Of a DNA stretch of 64,000 bases, positions 56,987 through 64,000 are shown in pieces. Every line of letters starts with the position of its first letter. Within the stretch, counting starts at the first letter, position 1. The position numbers were made by a program, and so were the translations under genes. The notes below the pieces were generated by a model. It worked only from the letters and a program-made list of their open reading frames with translations. It did not search any database and was not told where the DNA came from. The stretch is from the NCBI GenBank assembly GCA_964242625.1, contig CAXTAO010000004.1, positions 62,001-126,000 on the forward strand, in the 5' to 3' direction. Source of the DNA: JASLDZ01 sp964242625. Its GTDB lineage: Bacteria; Pseudomonadota; Alphaproteobacteria; Caulobacterales; Caulobacteraceae.

Positions 56987-57061
56987 TGGCAGTCCCTAGG
57001 GGAGTCGAACCCCTCTCTTCAGAATGAAAATCTGATGTCCTAACCGATAGACGAAGGGACC
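56987..57061 (-). tRNA. tRNA-Glu (TTC)
   Basis: Minus strand: acceptor GGTCCCT/AGGGACT (G-T first pair); anticodon loop TTTTCAT (TTC); T-loop GGTTCGACTCC; encoded CCA. 75 bases. Confidence 0.95.
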
Positions 57062-57128
57062 GCATCGGTGGGAGGAGGCCTATAGCCCAGCGCTTCGCGG
57101 CGGCGCAAGCCTGCGGGGCCCGCGGCCG

Positions 57129-58940
57129 TCAGCCGACGCGGCGGGGGTCCGCGGCGTCCTCGATCTCGAGCTGCACGCCGTCCCGGCCCCGCCAGTCGTC
57201 GGGCCTGAGCCGGCCGGCGACATGCAGCAGTCCATCGCCGGCGAGGAGCCTCCGCCCGAGCTCGGTGTCGGCCGACCGCCAGGCCACGCCCCGGAGCTTA
57301 TCCCCCTCCGTGGAGCTGAACTCGACGCGGACGTGGCCGCCCCGGAGCGGCGCGGCGTGGCGCAGTTGAAGGTCGGGGAAGGCGAACACGGGCTCGGGCG
57401 CGCCCGCGCCGAAGGGGGCCAGCCGGTCGAACGCGGACAGGAGCGCGCGATCGGCCGCGACGGGGGCGAGCAGGGCGTCGAGCTCGAGCGCATCCTCGGC
57501 CACCACCCCCGCCTCCGCATCGGCCCGGAGGCGTTCCGCCAGGAAGCGCGCCAAAGCTGGAGCGCCGCCGGGCGCGACCGTCACCCCCGCGGCCATGGCG
57601 TGCCCCCCGCCGGCCAGCAGCACGCCCGAGTCGACCGCGGCGTGCACCGCGCGGCCGAGATTCACCCCCGGCTGGGAGCGACCCGAGCCCTTGCCCACCC
57701 CCGTCGCCGGGTCGAGCGCCACGACCAGGGCGGGACGCCGCCAGCGCTCGCGCAGCCGGCCCGCGACGATGCCCACCACGCCCGGGTGCCAGCCCTCGCC
57801 CGCGACGAGCACGAACGGGGCGTCGGGATCGGCGGCGAGCTGCGCCGCGGCCTGGACGTCGGCCGCGGCCAGCACTTCGGCTTCCACCATCCGACGCTCG
57901 GCGTTGAGGACGTGGAGCTCGGCGGCGAGCGCCTGCGCCTCCGCCGGGTCGTCGGTGGCCAAGAGGCGCGCGCCGAGGTCGGAGCGGCCGATCCGTCCGC
58001 CCGCGTTGATGCGAGGCCCGAGCACATAGCCGGCGTGGAAGGGCGTGGCCGGACCCTCCACGCCCGCCTCGGCCATCAGCGCCGCGAGGCCGGGGTTGGT
58101 CCACCCCGACATGACCCGCAGACCTTGCACGGCGAAGGCCCGGCTGAGGCCGGTCAGGGGAACGACGTCGCAGATCGCCCCCAGGGCCGCGAGGTCGAGC
58201 CAACGCCGCAGGTCGGGCTCGGGCCGCGTCTCGCTCCAGAAGCCTGTGCGGCGCCCCTCGCGGTTGAGCGCGGCCAGGAGCACGAACACGACCCCCGCCG
58301 CGGCCAGCCCGCCCTGGCGCGAGCCGCAGTCCGGGCGGTTGGGATTGACGAGCGCTGCGGCGGGCGGCGCCTCGCCCGGCCGCATCAGGTGGTGGTCGAC
58401 GACCACGACGGGCAGGCCGGCCTCGGCCGCCGCCTCCAGGGCGGCGTGGGCGGCCGCGCCGCAGTCGACGGTGACGACGAGGTCGGCCCCCTCCGCCTTG
58501 AGCCGGCGCATGGCGGCGGGCGAAGGGCCATAGCCCTCGGTCAGCCGGTCGGGCACATAGACGGCGAGCTCGCGGCCGGCGGCGCGGAACCAGCGCACCA
58601 GGAGCGCCGCGCTGGTCGCGCCATCCACGTCGTAGTCGGCGAACACCACGCAGCGGCGGCCGTCGCGGGCGGCCTCGACCAGGAGCGCGGCGGCGCGGTC
58701 CATGTCGGCGAAGCACGACGGATCGGGCAGGTGCGCGCGCAGGGTGGGCTGCAGGTGGTCGGCGGCGTCGGCCTCCGAGACGCCGCGCGCGGCCAGGACG
58801 CGCGCGACAGGCTCCGGCAGATCGTGGCGCAGGGCGTGGGAGCGCACGAGCGCCGGGTTGGGCGCGCGCAGCTTCCAGGCGCGCCCGGTGAAGGAGCGCG
58901 CCACGCCCAGGAAGTGCGCCGGTCCGCAGCCGTCGGCCAT
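57129..58940 (-). CDS. recJ: Single-stranded-DNA exonuclease RecJ
   Basis: 603 residues. DHH motifs: VVFADYDVDGATSAALLVRW, VTVDCGAAAH, VVVVDHHLMRPGEAPPA; DHHA1 region GSGRSQPGVNLGRAV and LLAGGGHAMAAGVTV. 5'-3' ssDNA exonuclease in recombination and mismatch repair. Last of the alaC-hom-glpX-recJ series. Confidence 0.95.
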   Translation of the reverse strand: MADGCGPAHFLGVARSFTGRAWKLRAPNPALVRSHALRHDLPEPVARVLAARGVSEADAADHLQPTLRAHLPDPSCFADMDRAAALLVEAARDGRRCVVFADYDVDGATSAALLVRWFRAAGRELAVYVPDRLTEGYGPSPAAMRRLKAEGADLVVTVDCGAAAHAALEAAAEAGLPVVVVDHHLMRPGEAPPAAALVNPNRPDCGSRQGGLAAAGVVFVLLAALNREGRRTGFWSETRPEPDLRRWLDLAALGAICDVVPLTGLSRAFAVQGLRVMSGWTNPGLAALMAEAGVEGPATPFHAGYVLGPRINAGGRIGRSDLGARLLATDDPAEAQALAAELHVLNAERRMVEAEVLAAADVQAAAQLAADPDAPFVLVAGEGWHPGVVGIVAGRLRERWRRPALVVALDPATGVGKGSGRSQPGVNLGRAVHAAVDSGVLLAGGGHAMAAGVTVAPGGAPALARFLAERLRADAEAGVVAEDALELDALLAPVAADRALLSAFDRLAPFGAGAPEPVFAFPDLQLRHAAPLRGGHVRVEFSSTEGDKLRGVAWRSADTELGRRLLAGDGLLHVAGRLRPDDWRGRDGVQLEIEDAADPRRVG

Positions 58941-59010
58941 GAAGTCAGACCTAGGCGCTCGAGTGAGTCGCGTCGCCTCCCCTGAGTCGCTTGGCCGCGG
59001 GCGCGCGCCC

Positions 59011-59970
59011 TCAGGCGCGCCGCTTCATCCGCACCTCGCGACTCGTGCCCGTGGCCGACACCATCACCAGCGTATGGGTGTGGACGAAGCCGTCGCGGTA
59101 GGCGACGCCATCGAGGAGGGCGCCCGTCGTCACCCCGGTGGCCGCGAACACCGCGTCGCCCTTCACGAGGTCGTCCAGGTCGTACTTGCGGCCGAAGTCG
59201 GCCTCGGCGAAGCCCAGCCGCCGGGCGCGGGCGCGCTCGTCGTCGTTGCGGAAGACGAGGCGCCCCTGGAATTGGCCGCCGACGCACTTCAACGCCGCGC
59301 AGGCCAGGACGCCCTCGGGCGCGCCGCCCTGGCCGATGTAGATGTCGACGCCCGTGGTCGGGTCGGCGGTGTGGATCACGCCCGCCACGTCGCCGTCGGT
59401 GATCAGGTTCACCCGGGCGCCCAGGCTGCGCAGCCCCTCGATGATCTCGCGGTGACGCGGCCGGTCGAGCACGCAGGCGGTGATGTCGGAGGGATCGACG
59501 CCCTTCGCCTTGGCGAGCGCGCGCACGTTGTCGGCGGCGCTCCTGTCGAGGTCGACGACGCCCGCGGGATAGCCCGGCCCCACCGCGATCTTGTCCATGT
59601 AGGTGTCCGGCGCGTTGAGGAGGCCGCCGCGGGGCGCAAAGGCGACCACCGCCAACGCGTTGCTCATGGCCTTGGCGGTGAGCGTCGTGCCCTCCAGCGG
59701 GTCCAGCGCGATGTCGACCTCGGGGCCGGCGCCGGTGCCTACCTCCTCGCCGATGTAGAGCATGGGCGCCTCGTCGCGCTCGCCCTCGCCGATCACGATG
59801 CGGCCGGCGATGTCGAGCCGGTTCAGCGCGGTGCGCATGGCGTCCACCGCGGCCTGGTCCGCCGCTTTCTCGTCGCCCCGCCCCACAAGCTTGACGCTGG
59901 CGATGGCGGCGGCCTCGGTGACGCGCGCCACGTCGAGGGTGAGGGCGCGGAAGGACAGGTCGGCGGTCAC
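59011..59970 (-). CDS. glpX: Class II fructose-1,6-bisphosphatase
   Basis: 319 residues. Motifs RIVIGEGERDEAPMLYIGEE, DIALDPLEGTTLTAKAM (metal and substrate) and IYIGQGGAPEGVLACAALKC. Gluconeogenic phosphatase. Position between hom and recJ is conserved in alphaproteobacteria. Confidence 0.95.
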   Translation of the reverse strand: MTADLSFRALTLDVARVTEAAAIASVKLVGRGDEKAADQAAVDAMRTALNRLDIAGRIVIGEGERDEAPMLYIGEEVGTGAGPEVDIALDPLEGTTLTAKAMSNALAVVAFAPRGGLLNAPDTYMDKIAVGPGYPAGVVDLDRSAADNVRALAKAKGVDPSDITACVLDRPRHREIIEGLRSLGARVNLITDGDVAGVIHTADPTTGVDIYIGQGGAPEGVLACAALKCVGGQFQGRLVFRNDDERARARRLGFAEADFGRKYDLDDLVKGDAVFAATGVTTGALLDGVAYRDGFVHTHTLVMVSATGTSREVRMKRRA

Positions 59971-60033
59971 GGGCGGTTCCTGGGCTCGCGGGCCGTGGAC
60001 CGGCCCTTATGGCCGCGCTCTCTAGCGCACCCG

Positions 60034-61320
60034 TCAGTGCCGCGCGATTCGGATCACCCGAGGGGGCTCGGCCACCGCCTCCAGCCGCCCGATCGCCTCG
60101 GCCGCGCGCGCCACCGCCGCGTCGGGCGCGGTCTGGGTGGTGAGGACGATGGGCACGAGGCCGTGCGGCTCGACCGGGCGCTGCAATAGGCTGTCGATGG
60201 AGACCTCGGCCTCGGCCAGCGCCTCCGTCACCGCCGCCAGCACGCCCGGCCGGTCGCGCACCATGAGGCGCAGGTAGGCTTGCCCACGCCGGCGCGAGCG
60301 GTCGGCCGCCGGCAGCGGCCGGAGCCCCGCCGCCGGGCGCTGGAACACCGGGCGGCGCGGGGCGGAGACGAGGTCGGCGATGTCGGCGGCGACGGCCGCG
60401 GCGGTCGGTCCCGCACCCGCGCCTGCGCCCTGAAGGAAGAGGCGTCCGGTGCGCTCGCCCTCCACAAACAGCGCGTTGAGCGCGCCGCCCGCCTGGGCCA
60501 GCGGGTGGGCCAGCGGCACGAGCGCGGGGGCGACGCGCACGAAGGCCCCCTCGCCCGCGCCCTCGCGCCCGGCCTCGGCGATCAGCTTGATCCGGTAGCC
60601 CAGCGCGTGGGCCAGGCGGATGTCGATGAGCTGCACGCCCTCGATCCCCGTCACCTCCACCGCCGGGAGGTTGGGCGCGGCGTCGAAGGCCAGGGCGGCC
60701 AGGATGGCGATCTTGTGCGCCGCGTCGAAGCCGCCGACGTCGGTCGAGGGGTCGGCCTCGGCGTAGCCCAGCGCCTGCGCTTGCGCGAGCACGTCCGGGA
60801 AGTCGCGCCCCGTCGCCTCCATCTCCGACAGGATGAAGTTGCAGGTGCCGTTGAGGATGCCCGCGATGCTGAGCGTGCGGCAGCCGACCACCGCCTCGCG
60901 CACGAGCTTCACCGCCGGCGCGCCCCCCATCACGGCCGCCTCGAACAGGAGCGCCGCTCCCTGGGCCTCGGCCAGCACCGCAAGCCGTGCGCCGTGGGTG
61001 GCCACCAGCGCCTTGTTGGCGGTGACCACGGGCTTACCGAGCTCGAGCGCGCGCTCGACCGCGGCGCGGGCCGGCCCCTCCGCCCCGCCGATCAGTTCGA
61101 CGAAGACGTCGACCTCGGGATCGGCCGCCAGTGCTGCGGGATCTTCGACGAAGCGCGCCCCGCCCTCGCGCGCCGGATCGCGGCTGCGGGCGCACACCGC
61201 CGCCACCTCCACCCGGTCGCCGGAGGGCGGATAGTCGGCCCGCTCGCCGACCAGCCGCACGAGCTCCGCCCCGACCGTGCCGAGGCCCGCGACCCCCAGC
61301 CGCCACGTTCGCACGCTCAT
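60034..61320 (-). CDS. hom: Homoserine dehydrogenase
   Basis: 428 residues. NAD(P) motif LGVAGLGTVGAELVRLVGER; GKPVVTANKALVATHGARLA; catalytic part GILNGTCNFILSEMEATG and GYAEADPSTDVGGFDAAHK; C-terminal ACT domain LRLMVRDRPGVLAAVTEALA. Feedback-regulated threonine/methionine branch enzyme. Confidence 0.95.
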   Translation of the reverse strand: MSVRTWRLGVAGLGTVGAELVRLVGERADYPPSGDRVEVAAVCARSRDPAREGGARFVEDPAALAADPEVDVFVELIGGAEGPARAAVERALELGKPVVTANKALVATHGARLAVLAEAQGAALLFEAAVMGGAPAVKLVREAVVGCRTLSIAGILNGTCNFILSEMEATGRDFPDVLAQAQALGYAEADPSTDVGGFDAAHKIAILAALAFDAAPNLPAVEVTGIEGVQLIDIRLAHALGYRIKLIAEAGREGAGEGAFVRVAPALVPLAHPLAQAGGALNALFVEGERTGRLFLQGAGAGAGPTAAAVAADIADLVSAPRRPVFQRPAAGLRPLPAADRSRRRGQAYLRLMVRDRPGVLAAVTEALAEAEVSIDSLLQRPVEPHGLVPIVLTTQTAPDAAVARAAEAIGRLEAVAEPPRVIRIARH

Positions 61321-61329
61321 GGAGGGCCC

Positions 61330-62538
61330 CTACTCGGCGGCGATGGCGTGGGCGGCGGGGTCCGCCTCGTGCAGGAACCGCTTCACCGCGCGGGCGGCCT
61401 GGCGGATGCGGTGCTCGTTCTCGACGAGCCCGATGCGGACATAGCCCTCGCCGTATTCGCCGAAGCCGGCGCCGGGCGCGACGGCCACCCCGGCCTCCTC
61501 GATCAGCGCCTTGGCGAACGCGAGGCTCCCCGCCTCGCGCCAGCGCTCGGGCAGCGGCGCCCAGGCGAACATGGAGGCGGGGGGCTGGGGGATCTCCCAC
61601 CCGGCGCGCCCGAAGCTGCGCACCAGCTCGTCGCGGCGGCCCTTGTAGGTGGCGCGGATGGCGTCGACGCAATCCTGCGGGCCGCTGAGCGCTGTGGCGG
61701 CGGCGACCTGGATGGGCGTGTAGGCCCCGTAGTCGAGATAGCTCTTCACCCGCGCCAGCGCCGCGCAGATGCGCGCGGAGCCCACCACCATGCCCATGCG
61801 CCAGCCCGCCATGGCGTAGGTCTTGGAGAGGCTGTTGACCTCGACCGCGATCTCCTTCGCCCCCTCGACCTGGAGCACGCTCGGCGGCGGGTTGTTCTCG
61901 AAGTAGATTTCCGAATACGCCACGTCCGACAGGATCAGGAGGTCGTGACGGCGCGCCAGCCGCACCGCCTCGCGGTAGAACTCGAGGTCCACCCACTGGG
62001 CTGTGGGGTTGGAGGGGTAACTCAGGATCAGGATAGAGGGCGGGGGCGCGGAGTTACGCACCGCCCGGTCGATGCCGGAAAGGTATTGCTCGGGGCTGAG
62101 CGCGGGCACGTGGCGGATCACCCCGCCCGCCATGATGAACCCGTAGTGGTGGATCGGGTAGGCCGGGTTGGGGCAGATCACCGTGTCGCCGGGCGCGGTC
62201 AGCGCCTGGGCGAGGTTGGCGAAGCCCTCCTTGGAACCCAGGGTGGCGATCACCTCCGTCTCCGGGTCCAGCCGCACGCCGAAGCGCCGCTCGTAATAGC
62301 CGGCCATGGCGCGGCGCAGCCCGCCGATCCCCTTGGAGGCCGAATAACGTCCGCTCTTCGGGTCGCGCGCGGTCTCGACGAGCTTGTCGACGATGTGGGC
62401 GGGCGTGGGCATGTCGGGGTTGCCCATGCCGAAGTCGATGATGTCGGCCCCGTCCGCACGCAGCCGCGCCTTGAGGCGGTTCACCTCCTCGAAGACGTAG
62501 GGCGGCAGGCGCCGGATCTTGTGGAACTCGGGCGTCAC
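61330..62538 (-). CDS. alaC: AlaC-type aminotransferase
   Basis: 402 residues from GTG 62538. Close to E. coli AlaC: IRRLPPYVFEEVNRLKARLR, IIDFGMGNPDMPTPAHIVDK, IATLGSKEGFANLAQALTAP, PSNPTAQWVDLEFYREAVRL; PLP-Lys in NSLSKTYAMAGWRMG. Transaminates alanine/pyruvate or related amino acids. Overlaps the lipoprotein gene by 4 bases. Confidence 0.9.
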   Translation of the reverse strand: MTPEFHKIRRLPPYVFEEVNRLKARLRADGADIIDFGMGNPDMPTPAHIVDKLVETARDPKSGRYSASKGIGGLRRAMAGYYERRFGVRLDPETEVIATLGSKEGFANLAQALTAPGDTVICPNPAYPIHHYGFIMAGGVIRHVPALSPEQYLSGIDRAVRNSAPPPSILILSYPSNPTAQWVDLEFYREAVRLARRHDLLILSDVAYSEIYFENNPPPSVLQVEGAKEIAVEVNSLSKTYAMAGWRMGMVVGSARICAALARVKSYLDYGAYTPIQVAAATALSGPQDCVDAIRATYKGRRDELVRSFGRAGWEIPQPPASMFAWAPLPERWREAGSLAFAKALIEEAGVAVAPGAGFGEYGEGYVRIGLVENEHRIRQAARAVKRFLHEADPAAHAIAAE

Positions 62539-63017
62539 GGGCCGGGCGGTGAAACGGGCGGCGGCGGAGCGGCGGCGCGGCGCGTCTGCGCGGCCCAGGC
62601 CTCGGCGGTGGGCGTCTGGTCGGCGACGGGCGCCTCGCCGCCCTGGGACGCCGCCGCGCGGCTCGTGCTGAGGAAGCCCGCCTGGTCGCTTCCGCCCGCG
62701 GGATGGACGGCGATCCAACCGTCGAGCCGGTCGCGCTCGGCCACCTGCGCCTCGACCCGCGCCTTGAGGGCGGCGGGCGAGGGCGTGTTGCGCGGCGCGG
62801 GCGGCACGTCGCGGAACGAGGGGGTGACGAGACGCGCTCGCGTCGCGGCGAGGACGGCGGGGGCCACCGGGCTCTCCACGTTTACGCCATCCGCGACGGG
62901 CCCCGAGGCGTGGCGCAGGTCCGCGCACCCGCTCACGCCCAACGCCGCCCCCAGCACCGGGGCGATCGCCAGCGCGCACGCGCAGCGCGGAAGGACGGGC
63001 GGGAGCGTTCGCGGCAT
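62535..63017 (-). CDS. Putative lipoprotein, unknown
   Basis: 160 residues. Signal with lipobox LGVSGCADL; the mature part is Pro/Ala-rich, with SPAALKARVEAQVAERDRLD and a disordered tail. Divergent from the PHA synthase gene and upstream of alaC. Function unknown. Confidence 0.6.
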   Translation of the reverse strand: MPRTLPPVLPRCACALAIAPVLGAALGVSGCADLRHASGPVADGVNVESPVAPAVLAATRARLVTPSFRDVPPAPRNTPSPAALKARVEAQVAERDRLDGWIAVHPAGGSDQAGFLSTSRAAASQGGEAPVADQTPTAEAWAAQTRRAAAPPPPVSPPGP

Positions 63018-63097
63018 CCTCTCGGTTATGCGATGATCGCCCGGCGGAGGAAAGCTCGCGCGACACCCTCCGCCATGCGCGACAAGGAGCAGCCCTC

Positions 63098-64000
63098 ATG
63101 GCCGACGACCGCGCGCAGGGCTTCTCTGAACCGCGCGATCCGCCCGCCACGGGACCGGTCGCCGCCGCGCCCGAGCTGGCCATGCCGTCGCCGGCGGGCG
63201 AGCCTCCCGGGCTGCAGGCGTGGGCGGGGCTGAACGCCTGGCTGACGCCGGACGGCCGGCGCGCGATGGACCAGCTCTCCGCCAACCTGGCGCGCGCCGC
63301 CGCCACCGCCCAGGGCGCTCTGGCGGGGGCCGCCGCGCAGGGCGGGGGTCCCTCCGGCGACCCGCTGCACGCCGAGGCGGCGCTGCGCGCGGTGGGCGAC
63401 AGCCTGCGCGCCCAGCCCGAGGCGCTGGCCCGCGCCCAGGCCGAGTTGCAGGAACGCTTCGCCGAGCTGTGGCGCACGACCGCGCGGCGCATGGCGGGCG
63501 AGACCGTGGAGCCGGTGGCGACGCCGCCCAATGGCGACAAGCGCTTCCTGGACCCCGACTGGAGCGCCAACCCTGCCTTCGACGTGATCAAGCAGAGCTA
63601 TCTGATCGCGTCCGAGTGGATGAACGGCCTGGTCGGCCTGGCCGAGGGCGTCGACCCGCTCCTGAAGCGCCAGGCCGAGTTCGCCACGCGCATGGCCACG
63701 GACGCCGTCTCGCCCTCCAACAGCCTGTGGACCCACCCGGCGGCGTTGCGCGAGGCGCTACGGACGGAGGGGGAGAGCCTGGTGCGCGGCGCGCAGGCGC
63801 TGGCGCGCGACCTGCAGCGCGGCGGCGCGGATGGGATCGCCGTGGCCCAGACCCAGCCGGAGAAGTTCGAGGTGGGCGGCAACGTCGCCACCGCCCCCGG
63901 CAAGGTCGTCTTCCAGAACGCGCTGTTCCAGCTGATCCAGTTCTCGCCGACCACAGGGACGGTGCACGCCACGCCGCTCCTGATCCTGCCGCCCTGGATC
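63098..64000 (+). CDS. phaC: Class I PHA synthase, N-terminal part (truncated)
   Basis: 301 residues visible from ATG 63098 (AAGGAG upstream); runs off the window. After a long disordered lead, class I motifs appear: GDKRFLDPDWSANPAFDVIK, QSYLIASEWMNGLVG, DAVSPSNSLWTHPAALREAL, EGESLVRGAQALARDLQRGG and TTGTVHATPLLILPPWI. The catalytic lipase-like Cys box would lie beyond the window. Confidence 0.9.
   Translation, partial: MADDRAQGFSEPRDPPATGPVAAAPELAMPSPAGEPPGLQAWAGLNAWLTPDGRRAMDQLSANLARAAATAQGALAGAAAQGGGPSGDPLHAEAALRAVGDSLRAQPEALARAQAELQERFAELWRTTARRMAGETVEPVATPPNGDKRFLDPDWSANPAFDVIKQSYLIASEWMNGLVGLAEGVDPLLKRQAEFATRMATDAVSPSNSLWTHPAALREALRTEGESLVRGAQALARDLQRGGADGIAVAQTQPEKFEVGGNVATAPGKVVFQNALFQLIQFSPTTGTVHATPLLILPPWI

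Noticed and set aside
60280..63036. 918-aa plus-strand open frame
   Set aside because: Antisense to hom, alaC and a lipoprotein, and has shadow-frame composition.

Overview
The window looks like chromosomal DNA of a Caulobacterales-type alphaproteobacterium (Caulobacter/Phenylobacterium/Brevundimonas relatives). Evidence: very high GC, tightly overlapping GTGA/ATGA gene junctions, a fliX gene divergent from flgI with a sigma-54-like promoter between them, an flbY-like gene after flgI, PEPxxWA-type C-terminal sorting signals, and alphaproteobacterial clusters (rpsF-rpsR-rplI, dnaB-alr-radA-cvpA-purF, alaC-hom-glpX-recJ). The species cannot be named from sequence alone.

Positions 1-6368 form an accessory region of lower and uneven GC: a partial membrane protein, a frameshifted SRAP (YedK/HMCES) gene, two secreted PEP-CTERM proteins, two tiny overlapping membrane proteins, two overlapping Cys-rich small proteins, an unrecognised 140-aa protein, an excisionase-like DNA-binding protein, and a P4-type tyrosine integrase with iterated 8-mers upstream. 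This is probably the end of an integrated element. Its far end is not identified.

From 6369 to 29186: a membrane-anchored TPR protein, a third PEP-CTERM protein, a luciferase-like oxidoreductase, a DUF882 and L,D-transpeptidase pair, prmA, an uncharacterised protein, aminopeptidase P, and a retropepsin/PDZ protease. An orphan NepR-like anti-sigma gene lies back to back with a glycine-rich stress protein carrying an EcfG-type promoter. Then come a two-component pair, a thioredoxin-reductase-like flavoprotein, a dicarboxylate transporter, a lipoprotein/ATM1-type ABC exporter/SDR operon, a LOG-family protein and dksA.

From 29293 to 39377: flagellar genes (fliX, and flgI with a rod-binding protein and an FlbY-like gene), a fasciclin protein, and a minus-strand envelope/lipid series fabD-fabG-acpP-fabF-mltG-yicC-gmk, ending with an exported peroxiredoxin. 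Between 39378 and 40617 lies a gene-free 1.2 kb holding a 512-bp fold-back element and a series of hairpins ahead of rpsF.

From 40618 to 50017 is a long plus-strand housekeeping block: ribosomal proteins, replicative helicase, alanine racemase, Mla lipid transporter subunits, RadA, CvpA and PurF. After purF, a decayed DUF559 endonuclease-like gene sits exactly between two oppositely oriented REP-type palindromes, and the second palindrome encodes the C-terminal tail of an Fe-S photolyase. The rest holds sulfur amino-acid genes (cysK, sseA, metC), a SOUL protein, three tRNAs (Arg-TCT, Pro-TGG, Glu-TTC), a complex I accessory subunit, a double cold-shock-domain protein, recJ, glpX, hom, alaC, a lipoprotein and the start of a PHA synthase.

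The most interesting signals are the DUF559 gene bracketed by REPs, the fold-back element at 39407-39918, the orphan NepR gene beside an EcfG-type promoter, and the integrase-bearing accessory segment.
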